Assembly: GCA_030065915.1 (NCBI GenBank)
Contig: JASJCQ010000005.1
Location: 1-64,000, forward strand
Source of the DNA: Woeseiaceae bacterium
GTDB taxonomy: Bacteria; Pseudomonadota; Gammaproteobacteria; Steroidobacterales; Woeseiaceae
Direction of reading: 5' to 3'
DNA length: 64,000 nt
Shown here piece after piece: positions 17,399 to 25,635 of the stretch (the first letter of the stretch is position 1; the number at the start of each line of letters is the position of its first letter). The translations under genes and the position numbers were made by a program. The notes beneath the pieces were generated by a model. The model made no database searches. It was not told the origin of the DNA and saw nothing but the letters and a program-made list of their open reading frames with translations.

Positions 17399-17539
17399 AT
17401 GGAACTGGATTGGCTGGACGTGCTGAAATCGGCACTCTTCTTCGGTTTGCCCATACTGATCGTCGGGCGATGGGTCGTAAATCGCCGGCAGAAAGACAAC
17501 GAGAAGACCAGCGAAATCCTTCGTCGAAAAACCCGTTGA
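17399..17539 (+). CDS. 46-aa single-helix membrane microprotein
   Basis: A short gene read directly from the sequence: MELDWLDVLKSALFFGLPIL followed by IVGRWVVNRRQKDNEKTS and a basic tail ending RRKTR. It has one hydrophobic helix (about residues 9-23) and a strongly positive C-terminal half, so the tail should be cytoplasmic. A TGGAG ribosome site lies about 8 nt upstream of the ATG. Its position in the series of small same-strand genes supports it. Function unknown. Confidence 0.55.
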   Translation: MELDWLDVLKSALFFGLPILIVGRWVVNRRQKDNEKTSEILRRKTR

Positions 17540-17557
17540 CGCGTACGATGCGGCGAC

Positions 17558-17584
17558 TGACCGCTTTTTAGCCGAAAGCTGACC
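17558..17584 (+). repeat. Local intergenic repeat, copy 7
   Basis: GACCGCTTTTTAGCCGAAAG then CTGACC. CCGCTTT and AAAGC can pair weakly, and a GCTGAC/GTCAGC inverted pair follows at 17579-17593. It lies between the microprotein and the convergent GGDEF fragment and could also help end transcription. Confidence 0.45.
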
Positions 17585-17621
17585 GTGTCAGCCGGCTCGA
17601 AATCGGACACCTGGCGCTCGC

Positions 17622-17990
17622 TCAGTCGTTGACGCGGTTCCGGCCCGCTTCCTTTGCGGCGTAGAGAGCCTGGTCGGCCACACCGATGGCCTCCTCAAGC
17701 GTCGGATACTGGGTCGCCTTGGCGGCGCCGAAGCTGCAGAGGATGGGCGGGTGATCTTCGAAGGGCGTATTCTCGAGCAGCGTCCGCAAGCACTCCGCCG
17801 CCTGGATCGCGCCGGCGAGGTTGGTTTCCGGGAGCACCAGGATGAACTCCTCCCCTCCCGGTCGCCCGCAGACATCGATTCCGGTCTTCAGGGAATGGTC
17901 CAGCAGGTGAGCAACGTTCGCGATGGCGCGATCCCCGACCTGGTGACCGAAGTGATCATTGATCGCCTTGAATCTGTCGATGTCCGCCAT
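17622..17990 (-). pseudogene. N-terminally truncated GGDEF domain fragment
   Basis: The frame encodes only the C-terminal part of a diguanylate cyclase domain: MADIDRFKAINDHFGHQVGD, the active-site loop RPGGEEFILVLPET, then QALYAAKEAGRNRVND. The usual beginning (the DPLTGLPNR substrate-binding segment, about 35-45 residues) and any sensor domain are absent. Upstream, the frame stays open only to a TGA at about 18031-18033, inside the end of coaX. A 122-aa product could be made from the ATG at 17990, but it could not form a complete GGDEF fold, so a decayed gene is the best reading. Confidence 0.75.
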
Positions 17991-18024
17991 GAATCGAGTC
18001 CGACCGCAGCGTGAAACGCCGGGC

Positions 18025-18795
18025 TCAGCTGTTCAGGCGAACGATTTCTCGCAGGCCCGTCAGGATCAGGTCCGGGACGACCTCGTCGAACAGGGCCTCG
18101 CGGTTGAACAGCTGTGCGAAGCCGCCCGTGCCGATGACAAGCGGCGGATCGTCAGCGAAATGCTCTTCCGTGATGCGACTGACGATCTCGCGGACCATGC
18201 CGACATTGGACCAATACAGCCCGGACTGGATGCTCTCGATCGTGTTGCGACCGATCGCGTGATCCGGTGGGAGGATTTCAACGGCGGGCAGCTGCGCCGT
18301 GCGCTCTGCCAGCGCCTCCATCGACAGGCGGACACCGGGCAGGATGTTGCCGCCGAGGAACTCCTTGGTTCTAGTCGTCGCGCACAACGTCGTCGCGGTC
18401 CCGAAATCGACGACGATCACGTTCTTGTCCGGGAACAGGACAGTCGCGCCCACGGCGTCAGCGATCCGGTCCGCGCCAACTTCCTTGGGATCCTGGTAGC
18501 GGATCTTCAGCCCCGTCCTGACGCCGGGCCTCAGCACGATCGGTTCTAATGAAAAGTACTTCTGGCAACAGGCCCTCAGGGAATAGAGCAGGTCCGGCAC
18601 GACACAGCAGATAGCCACGCCGCTGATCTGGTCGTGTTCAACGCCGTTCTCACGGAGCACGGAGCGAAAAAAGACCCCCAACTCGTCCGAGGAGCTCCTG
18701 AGTTGCGACTGCCGCCTGAACTGCAACTTCAGCTCGTCGTCGACGAACAGGCCGCCGAATATCTGGCTGTTGCCGACATCAAGACAGAGAAGCAT
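18025..18795 (-). CDS. coaX: Type III pantothenate kinase
   Basis: 256 aa. Phosphorylates pantothenate, the first step of coenzyme A synthesis. CoaX signatures are present: LCLDVGNSQIFGGLFVDDEL (phosphate-binding N-terminus), RTGLKIRYQDPKEVGADRI and VVDFGTATTLCA, with an IGTGGFAQLF stretch near the C-terminus. It belongs to the ASKHA fold and needs a monovalent cation in characterised members. It is the third gene after panB and panC, 2 nt past panC, so the pathway from ketoisovalerate to phosphopantothenate is one operon here. Confidence 0.95.
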   Translation of the reverse strand: MLLCLDVGNSQIFGGLFVDDELKLQFRRQSQLRSSSDELGVFFRSVLRENGVEHDQISGVAICCVVPDLLYSLRACCQKYFSLEPIVLRPGVRTGLKIRYQDPKEVGADRIADAVGATVLFPDKNVIVVDFGTATTLCATTRTKEFLGGNILPGVRLSMEALAERTAQLPAVEILPPDHAIGRNTIESIQSGLYWSNVGMVREIVSRITEEHFADDPPLVIGTGGFAQLFNREALFDEVVPDLILTGLREIVRLNS

Positions 18796-18797
18796 CG

Positions 18798-19568
18798 CTA
18801 TAGCTCCAGGGTGATGTTATCGATCAACCGCACGGAACGGTCGGCTGCGCCCACGCTCACGGCACCGAGCCGGCGCCCTTCGATGGTTTCTACGTAGTCG
18901 ACGACGAACCCGGCCTCGCCGAGCTGGCGTCGGGCATCGTCATCGCTCGTTGCCTTTTCGAGAATCTCACGGAAGATTGGCGCCTGCTGCCTGTCCGCGG
19001 GCGCGAGGTTCAGGTTGCGGGAGCTCATGGCCAGGCCGTCCGGCTCGCGCACGGTCGGGCAGCCGACGATCTCGACGTCCATGAAGAACGCGTCGACCAT
19101 GTTTCGGATCAGCGTCAGCTGCTGAAAGTCTTTCTCACCGAAAAACGCCTTGTCCGGCCTCACCAGGTTCAGAAGCTTCATGACGACGGTGAGCACACCG
19201 GTAAAATGACTCGGCCTGTGCGCCCCGCAGAGCGTGTTGCTGAATCCGCGCTCCTCGACCTGATAAGCGAAGTCGTCCGGGTAAAGAACCTCGTAGGTCG
19301 GCACGAAGACACAGTCGACGCCCAGCCCTTCCAGCGTGTCCAGGTCTTTCTGCAACGTCTCCGGGTAACTCGCAAGATCATCGGCGTTGTCGAATTGCGT
19401 CGGGTTGATATAGATGCTGACGGCCGTGCTGTCACAGGTGGCTCTGCTTTGTTGGACCAGGGATACGTGTCCCTTGTGCAGCGCGCCCATAGTCGGGACG
19501 AATCCGACATCGCCGTCCGAACCGTGTCTCCAGATTCGTAGCTCATCGAGAGCGCTTGCGACGATCAC
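18798..19568 (-). CDS. panC: Pantoate--beta-alanine ligase (pantothenate synthetase)
   Basis: 256 aa, slightly short for the family. Condenses pantoate and beta-alanine with ATP. Key motifs: FVPTMGALHKGHVSLVQQSR (HIGH-like), IYINPTQFDNADDLASYP, FFGEKDFQQLTLIRNM and REPDGLAMSSRNLNL (KMSKS-like). The GTG start overlaps the panB stop by 4 nt (GTGA), which implies translational coupling. Cytoplasmic homodimer in characterised members. Confidence 0.95.
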   Translation of the reverse strand: MIVASALDELRIWRHGSDGDVGFVPTMGALHKGHVSLVQQSRATCDSTAVSIYINPTQFDNADDLASYPETLQKDLDTLEGLGVDCVFVPTYEVLYPDDFAYQVEERGFSNTLCGAHRPSHFTGVLTVVMKLLNLVRPDKAFFGEKDFQQLTLIRNMVDAFFMDVEIVGCPTVREPDGLAMSSRNLNLAPADRQQAPIFREILEKATSDDDARRQLGEAGFVVDYVETIEGRRLGAVSVGAADRSVRLIDNITLEL

Positions 19569-20356
19569 TGGAAGCTCTCCTTCAACGCGGGGAATGCTCC
19601 CTGCGTCACGTCCTGGTGGAACGCCTGCACGGCATCCGTGATGAACGTGTGTCCGTCTGCGTAGCGCCTCAGGAATGTCGGCGAAAACGACGGGTCGGTG
19701 CCCAGCAGGTCATGCAGCACCAGCACCTGCCCATCGGTGCCGGGGCCGGCGCCGATTCCAATCGTCGGCACCTCGATGCTGCGAGAGACGCGCTCGCCCA
19801 GGAGGCTGGGTACGCATTCGAGAACGATTGCGAAGCAACCCGCAGCCGCCAGTACTTTCGCGTCTTTAATGATCTTCTCTCCGCCGGCGTCGTCCCTGCC
19901 CTGGATCCTGTGGCCGCCGAGCTTGTGGATCGACTGCGGCGTCAGTCCGAGATGACCCATCACCGGCACGCCGGCCTCGACGATGCGCCCGATGACGTCG
20001 AGCTGGTGGTCGGCACCCTCGATCTTCACGGCGTGAGCGCCAGCCTGCATCAGGACCTGCACGGCATCGAGCGCCACCTTGATGCCCTTGCTGCAGGACA
20101 GGAACGGCATGTCCGCAATGATGAACTTGTCGGGCGCGCCGCGTGCGACGGCCGCCACGTGCATCGCCATCATGTCGACGGTTGCATGCACCGTGGAATC
20201 GAAGCCGTGCATGACGACGGCGAGAGAATCGCCGACCAGCAGGCTGTCGATATCGGTGTCGTTGAGAATCCTGGCAGACCAGGCATCGTAGCAGGTCACC
20301 ATCGAGATCGGTTCTGCCCGGCGCTTCTTCTGCCTAAACGTCGTTACATTGGTCAT
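19565..20356 (-). CDS. panB: 3-methyl-2-oxobutanoate hydroxymethyltransferase
   Basis: 263 aa. Transfers a one-carbon unit from methylene-THF to ketoisovalerate to make ketopantoate. The family pattern is complete: ISMVTCYDAWSARILNDTDI, LLVGDSLAVVMHGFDSTVHA with the metal-binding Asp, FIIADMPFLS, AVKIEGADHQ, PVMGHLGLTPQSIH and VLECVPSLLGERVS. First gene of panB-panC-coaX. No panD or panE is in the window. Confidence 0.95.
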   Translation of the reverse strand: MTNVTTFRQKKRRAEPISMVTCYDAWSARILNDTDIDSLLVGDSLAVVMHGFDSTVHATVDMMAMHVAAVARGAPDKFIIADMPFLSCSKGIKVALDAVQVLMQAGAHAVKIEGADHQLDVIGRIVEAGVPVMGHLGLTPQSIHKLGGHRIQGRDDAGGEKIIKDAKVLAAAGCFAIVLECVPSLLGERVSRSIEVPTIGIGAGPGTDGQVLVLHDLLGTDPSFSPTFLRRYADGHTFITDAVQAFHQDVTQGAFPALKESFQ

Positions 20357-20680
20357 GCCGGATGCCTCCGCTGTATCGCAAGAGAAAACATCAAGGCATT
20401 GGGTGAGCGCGGCCGGAAATGGCCGCGATAGTACTGTCGCATTGTCACTGGTACCTGTCCTCGTTGGATCAAGTCCGAAATCGGTCAGCCTGAAGCCCGG
20501 GGTGCGCTGTCCGGCGCAGCCTGCGGGTCGACCTGACCGAATGGTACCGTGAAACGCGAGTGCGAACAGCAGGCATTTCCACTATCGACGTACCTATTTA
20601 CCAAAATGTAGGCTTTATAGGTCGCGCGACGATGCGTACAGGTGTACGCTTTCTCTATGGACTTAAATGACTGAATTCGT
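20357..20680. other. Intergenic region, 324 nt, between divergent panB and patatin genes
   Basis: No coding frame looks real. It holds a GC-rich hairpin at 20408-20427 (CGCGGCC-N6-GGCCGCG) in the leader of the panB transcript. A separate inverted repeat near the patatin start is listed on its own. Confidence 0.5.
20634..20649. promoter_or_regulatory. Inverted repeat upstream of the patatin gene
   Basis: GCGTACA (20634-20640), GG, TGTACGC (20643-20649) is a perfect 7-bp dyad ending 31 nt before the patatin ATG. The size and place suit a TetR- or GntR-type repressor site. No regulator gene is adjacent. Confidence 0.5.
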
Positions 20681-22156
20681 ATGCTTTTCTCGCTGACAAA
20701 ACGCCTGGAAGCGGAGATGGCCGCCGCAGAGAGCTACGCCGAGTGGAAGAAGGCGGCTATCGCCCATGACAAGGCGACGGGTACGGAAAAATGGAAAGAC
20801 ACCGACGTATCCAAGCATTTTGATTACGGCTCTATCCGCACCCGCCTGAACAGGCTGCAGCGCCAGCGCCGTAAGGGCGATTACGAGGGCCTGCTCTTCT
20901 CGCTGAACGAAGGCCTGCACGGCAACATCGACGGCATGGGCCATGCCCGGCTGTTCGGCAAGGCGCAGTTCGGCACGAAGAAACTGATCACGGCCTATGT
21001 AGAGGAAGTCGCCCGCTCACTCGACGTGCTCGCGAGCGACGCCGCGAAAGACATCTCACTGGAGACACGCCTGGACTTCTTCCGTCGCGCCCAGCATTGC
21101 TACGGCTGTTCGGCACTGATGATGAGCGGCGCCGGTTCCCTGCTTTACTTCCACATTGGCGTCGTCAAGGCGCTGGCGCAGGAGCGACTGCTGCCGTCGA
21201 TCATGTCCGGCAGCAGCGGCGGCGCAATCGTAGGCGCGCTCGTGAGCACCCACGGCGATAAAGAGCTCGAGAAGATCTTCGACCCGGAGAACCTGGTACA
21301 CGAGATCGAGCGCGACCAGGGCATACTGCGTCGGCTGCTGGCGTTCGCACCGGAAGTCGCCAGCACGGAAGAGGTCAAGGAAGTGCTCGAACGCCTGATC
21401 CCGGACCTGACCTTCCTCGAGTCGCTGGAGCGAAGTGGCCGGCATCTGAATGTCTCGATCGCCGCCGCCGAGAAGCACCAGACGTCGCGACTGCTGAATG
21501 CGTATACAACGCCGAACGTTTTTGTCCGGGAAGCCGTCATGGCGTCCGCCGCCATTCCGGGATTCTTCCCACCCGTCACGCTGTGCGCGAAGAACGACCG
21601 CGGCGAGCGACAGGCCTACCTGGCATCGCGCAAATGGGTGGACGGATCGATCAGCGACGACCTGCCCGCCAAGCGTCTTGCCCGCGTTTACGGCGTGAAT
21701 CACTTCATCGTCAGCCAGGTCAACCCGCATATATTCCCGTTCATGACGCGCGCCGACGGCGAGAAGAAGACCATCATGACGACGGTCAAGGCGGTGACGC
21801 GGGCAACGGCGCGCGAATGGATCAATGCCGGCGTCTCCCTGATCGAAAAACCGCTGTCACTGAGCCCGAGAGCCAGCCGCGTCGCGAATTTCGCGCTCGG
21901 CATCATAAACCAGGACTATGTCGGCGACATCAACATCCTGCCTGACCGGCGCCTGTTCAACCCGTTGAAGCTGCTCGCGCATCGATCGCTCGACGAGGTC
22001 ATCGACCTGATGGAGATGGGCGAGCGCGCCGCGTGGCCCAAGATCGAGCAGATCCGCGTGCAAACGAAGATCGGCCGCAAGCTGAACCACATCCTCGCCG
22101 AGATGGACGACAGCCTGTTGCAGGTTGCGAGCGACATCACCCGCCGGGCGAGCTGA
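20681..22156 (+). CDS. Patatin-like lipase with N-terminal DUF3336 domain
   Basis: 491 aa. An N-terminal DUF3336-like helical region (residues about 5-135, SYAEWKKAAIAHDKATGTEK, then HFDYGSIRTRL) precedes the patatin hydrolase domain. The oxyanion loop is MMSGAGSLLYFHIGV, the nucleophile elbow SGSSGGAIVG (Ser179) and the catalytic Asp sits in KWVDGSISDDLP. This two-domain layout is shared with yeast triacylglycerol lipases Tgl3-5 and bacterial relatives, so neutral-lipid or phospholipid hydrolysis is likely. No signal peptide. It stands just ahead of the lipid-transport cassette and may supply or consume its substrate. Confidence 0.9.
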   Translation: MLFSLTKRLEAEMAAAESYAEWKKAAIAHDKATGTEKWKDTDVSKHFDYGSIRTRLNRLQRQRRKGDYEGLLFSLNEGLHGNIDGMGHARLFGKAQFGTKKLITAYVEEVARSLDVLASDAAKDISLETRLDFFRRAQHCYGCSALMMSGAGSLLYFHIGVVKALAQERLLPSIMSGSSGGAIVGALVSTHGDKELEKIFDPENLVHEIERDQGILRRLLAFAPEVASTEEVKEVLERLIPDLTFLESLERSGRHLNVSIAAAEKHQTSRLLNAYTTPNVFVREAVMASAAIPGFFPPVTLCAKNDRGERQAYLASRKWVDGSISDDLPAKRLARVYGVNHFIVSQVNPHIFPFMTRADGEKKTIMTTVKAVTRATAREWINAGVSLIEKPLSLSPRASRVANFALGIINQDYVGDINILPDRRLFNPLKLLAHRSLDEVIDLMEMGERAAWPKIEQIRVQTKIGRKLNHILAEMDDSLLQVASDITRRAS

Positions 22157-22179
22157 CACCCGACATCAAGCTTCAGCAG

Positions 22180-22204
22180 TAAACCGAGGCGTTCTCTCGG
22201 TTTA
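22180..22204 (+). terminator. Stem-loop after the patatin gene
   Basis: TAAACCGAG / CTCGGTTTA is a perfect 9-bp stem with a 7-nt loop, 24 nt after the patatin stop. The U-tract is weak (the stem itself ends in TTTA), so termination efficiency is uncertain. Confidence 0.5.
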
Positions 22205-22333
22205 TCCCAATGACAATTCGGCTCCCGATATGAGCGAATAGGGAAACTACGGCAGTGCGTGTTCTGACCGGGTTTCCGTTGGACCTCGCGCTGGCCATAC
22301 ACAACACGAACACACCTATTTCGGGGGTTAAAA

Positions 22334-24232
22334 ATGAACGTGCAACGAAAAAGCGCATCCCTTGGGCTGCTGCTTGCCGTAGCTGCGCTTAGCTATCCTG
22401 CAACGGCAGCCGAGTTTGAATGGGGCGACTTTGAAGGCAGCTTCAATTCGCAGATCTCGATAGGCGCAAACTGGCGCATGTCGGACATAGAGCCGCGATT
22501 GGTCACACCGGGTAACGCGCCATTCGGCACGGCATCCACCGGTACCGCCGACGACGGCGACCTCAACTACAAAGACGGCGACATCTACTCGCTGATCCTG
22601 AAGGGCGTACATGACCTCGAACTCCGCAACGGCGACTTCGGGGTTTTCCTGCGCGCCAAGTACTGGTACGACGAGGAGCTGGCAAATGGCAAACGCCCGC
22701 ACGGCAATTCGGCCAACCTGTACACGCCGAACGAAGAGCTGGATGACAGCGGCTTCGATGACTTTGCGAAGGCTTCCGGTATCGAGCTACTCGACGCTTT
22801 CATATACAACACCTTTTATGTTGGCGAAAACGAAGCACCGGTCGATGTCAGGCTTGGTCGCCAGGTCGCGAGCTGGGGCGAGAGCACGTTCATCCAGAAC
22901 GGCATCAACACGATCAACCCGATCGACGTCTCTGCATTCCGGCGTCCGGGCGCTGAGATCAAGGAAGGCCTGCTGCCGGTCGGCATGCTGACGGTTTCGG
23001 CCGGCGTTACCGACGCGCTGAACATCGACGTGTTCTACCAGTACGAATGGGAAAAGACCGTCATCGACGCCTGCGGCACCTACTTCTCGACAAACGACGT
23101 CGGCGCAACGGGCTGTAACGTCGTGACTGTCGATAACTCCATCAGCGACCAGATCAACATGCTCGCGGGCGCGTTCGTCACCAGGCTGCCCGACATCGAG
23201 GCCGACGACGACGGCCAGTACGGTATCGGCATCCGCTATTTTGCAGAAAAACTCGCCGGTTCCGAATTTGGCGTCTACTACATGAACTACCACAGCCGCA
23301 CACCGTACCTCGGTGGCTTCACGTCGACAAACCCGCTGTTAGGCGGCCCGCCGGACGCACCGTTTATCCCGGGCAACCCGCTGGGCGGTAACCCGCAGTA
23401 TTTCGCCGAGTTCCCCGAGGATATCGAGCTGTTCGGCGTGAGCTTCGCGACGAATCTTGCAGGCTTCGCGGTTTCCGGTGAAGTCAGCTACCGGCCGGAC
23501 TACCCGGTGCAGATCAATGCAACCGAGATTCTGCAGGCCGCGCTGGCTTACGCACCGTGGTCGACGGTCACACCGATCGTACTCGGCGCCGGTTTCGGTA
23601 ACCCGGTATCTGGCTACGACGAACTGCCCTTCACGCAGGCACAGGTCACGTTCATCCGCTTCTTCGAGCAGGTCATGGGCGCCAACCGCCTGTCGTTCGC
23701 CGCCGAGATCGGCGGCAACTGGGTCGGCAGCCTGCCAGACCAGTCGGTACAGCGTTACGGCCGCAACACGATCTACGGCATGGGCGCGTTCGAACCGATT
23801 CCCCTGTCGGCGCTCGGTATCCCGCCGCTGCCTGGGTTGCCCGCCAACCTGACCTGCGAAGGCTTCACACCGCCGCCGCCGCTGGTAGGCTTGGTGCCTG
23901 AGATCATCCCGAACTCGAACCCCGTCAACTGCAACAACGATGGTTACGTGACGGACTCGTCGTGGGGATATCGTGTACGCGCCAGCCTCGAGTACAACAA
24001 CGCGTTTGCCGGCATCAACCTGACGCCCGCCATCGCGTGGTCACACGACGTGGATGGCGTTTCGCCCAACACGAACTTTAATGAGGGCGCAAAGGCCGTG
24101 ACGGTGAGCCTGACCGGCGAATACCTGAACCGCTACGTAGGATCATTGGCCTACACGGCGTTCTCGGGGGGTGACTACAACACGATCGAAGATCGCGACT
24201 TCCTGTCCCTCTCGTTCTCCGTCAATTTCTGA
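22334..24232 (+). CDS. DUF1302 family outer-membrane protein
   Basis: 632 aa. Signal peptide (LGLLLAVAALSYPATAAEF) then the DUF1302 start FEWGDFEGSFNSQISIGANW. The rest is beta-rich with alternating aromatic residues and ends in a C-terminal Phe (SLSFSVNF), as expected of an outer-membrane barrel. LGRQVASWGESTFIQNGINT is a typical DUF1302 core motif. Members co-occur with DUF1329 proteins and MMPL transporters, as here, and are thought to take part in transport of hydrophobic compounds. The cargo is unknown. Confidence 0.92.
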   Translation: MNVQRKSASLGLLLAVAALSYPATAAEFEWGDFEGSFNSQISIGANWRMSDIEPRLVTPGNAPFGTASTGTADDGDLNYKDGDIYSLILKGVHDLELRNGDFGVFLRAKYWYDEELANGKRPHGNSANLYTPNEELDDSGFDDFAKASGIELLDAFIYNTFYVGENEAPVDVRLGRQVASWGESTFIQNGINTINPIDVSAFRRPGAEIKEGLLPVGMLTVSAGVTDALNIDVFYQYEWEKTVIDACGTYFSTNDVGATGCNVVTVDNSISDQINMLAGAFVTRLPDIEADDDGQYGIGIRYFAEKLAGSEFGVYYMNYHSRTPYLGGFTSTNPLLGGPPDAPFIPGNPLGGNPQYFAEFPEDIELFGVSFATNLAGFAVSGEVSYRPDYPVQINATEILQAALAYAPWSTVTPIVLGAGFGNPVSGYDELPFTQAQVTFIRFFEQVMGANRLSFAAEIGGNWVGSLPDQSVQRYGRNTIYGMGAFEPIPLSALGIPPLPGLPANLTCEGFTPPPPLVGLVPEIIPNSNPVNCNNDGYVTDSSWGYRVRASLEYNNAFAGINLTPAIAWSHDVDGVSPNTNFNEGAKAVTVSLTGEYLNRYVGSLAYTAFSGGDYNTIEDRDFLSLSFSVNF

Positions 24233-24256
24233 ATCGAACACCAGGAGTAAACAACC

Positions 24257-25612
24257 ATGAGAACTATCACGAGAACCACATTCCTGGCTGCGATTGGACT
24301 ACTCGCTCAAGGCGCTTTCGCCGAAATCACGCCTGAACAGGCTGCGAGCCTCGGCGGCGACGAGTTTACGCCGATTGGCGCAGAGCGCGCTGGAAACGCG
24401 GCCGGAACGATTCCGGCATGGACCGGTGGAATGAAAGAACCGCCCGCCGGCTACGTCGAGGGCGAGCCGCTTGTCGATCCGTTCCCGGACGAGCAACCGC
24501 TGTTCACCATCACGGCTCAGAATTATGAGCAGTACGCGGACAATCTCTCCCCGGGCCAGATTGCGTTGCTGAAACGATATCCCGATACGTTCCGCATGCC
24601 CGTGTACACGACGCATCGCACGGCCCTGTATCCAGAAGCTCTGTACGAAGAGTTCAAGCAGGACGCACTGACGGCGACCACCACGGATGGCGGCAACGGG
24701 CTGGCGAACGTCGATTCCTACCTGCCCTTCCCGTTCCCGAAATCCGGCATCGAGGTTATCTGGAACCACGTGCTGCGTTTCCGTGGCGGCAGCGTCCGGC
24801 GGACGTACACGCAGATCCCGGTACAGGCGAACGGCGCGTTCAGCCCGGTCGTCTTCGATGACCAGCTGACCTTCGCCAATTACCTCGACGGCGCCCCGGA
24901 AAACCGGCTGTTCTATTACAAGCAGTCGATCAAGGCGCCGGCACGCCTCGAAGGCAACGTGCTGCTGGTCCACGAGAACATCAACCAGGTCGTCGAGCCT
25001 CGCGCAGCGTGGGTCTACAACGCCGGTCAGCGCCGCGTTCGCCGCGCACCGGACGTCGCCTACGACGGACCCGGCACCGCGTCCGACGGCCTGCGTACAG
25101 CAGACGATCTCGACCTGTACAACGGCGCACCCGATCGCTATGACTGGAAGCTCGTCGGCAAACAGGAACTCTACATCCCGTACAACGCGTTCAAGCTCCG
25201 TGACAAGAACCTGAAGTACAAGGACATCCTTCAGAAGGGCCACCTGAACCCGGACTACCTTCGCTATGAGCTGCACCGGGTATGGGTCGTCGAAGCTACG
25301 CTTAAGGAAGGCGCGCGTCACATTTATGCGAAACGAACGTTCTACGTCGACGAGGACACGTGGCAGATCTGCGCTGCAGACCTCTACGACGGTCGCGGCG
25401 AACTGTGGCGAGTCAAGGAAGCGCATAATGTCCTTCACTACCAGGTCAGCGTGCCGTGGTACGCGCTAGAGATATCCCACGACCTGATCTCCGGTCGCTA
25501 TCTGCCGATTGGCCTCGACAACGAGATCCGTGGGTATCAGTATAATTGGGACTACAAGGTGTCCGAACGCGAATACACGCCGGCAGCATTGAGGCGTTCA
25601 GGAGTTCGCTAA
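24257..25612 (+). CDS. DUF1329 family periplasmic protein
   Basis: 451 aa with a signal peptide (TTFLAAIGLLAQGAFA). Typical DUF1329 features are AASLGGDEFTPIGAERAGN, AGTIPAWTGGM at the N-terminus, RRAPDVAYDGPGTASDGLRT and YELHRVWVVEATLKEGARHI. The fold is LolA/LolB-like, which suits a periplasmic lipid carrier between the MMPL pump and the DUF1302 barrel. It starts 24 nt after the DUF1302 gene, behind a CAGGAG ribosome site. Confidence 0.92.
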   Translation: MRTITRTTFLAAIGLLAQGAFAEITPEQAASLGGDEFTPIGAERAGNAAGTIPAWTGGMKEPPAGYVEGEPLVDPFPDEQPLFTITAQNYEQYADNLSPGQIALLKRYPDTFRMPVYTTHRTALYPEALYEEFKQDALTATTTDGGNGLANVDSYLPFPFPKSGIEVIWNHVLRFRGGSVRRTYTQIPVQANGAFSPVVFDDQLTFANYLDGAPENRLFYYKQSIKAPARLEGNVLLVHENINQVVEPRAAWVYNAGQRRVRRAPDVAYDGPGTASDGLRTADDLDLYNGAPDRYDWKLVGKQELYIPYNAFKLRDKNLKYKDILQKGHLNPDYLRYELHRVWVVEATLKEGARHIYAKRTFYVDEDTWQICAADLYDGRGELWRVKEAHNVLHYQVSVPWYALEISHDLISGRYLPIGLDNEIRGYQYNWDYKVSEREYTPAALRRSGVR

Positions 25613-25635
25613 CAAGAGACTCCGGGGGAGAACCA

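Noticed and set aside
19556..20431. 291-codon frame on the + strand
   Set aside because: Antisense to panB. The translation is shadow-like.
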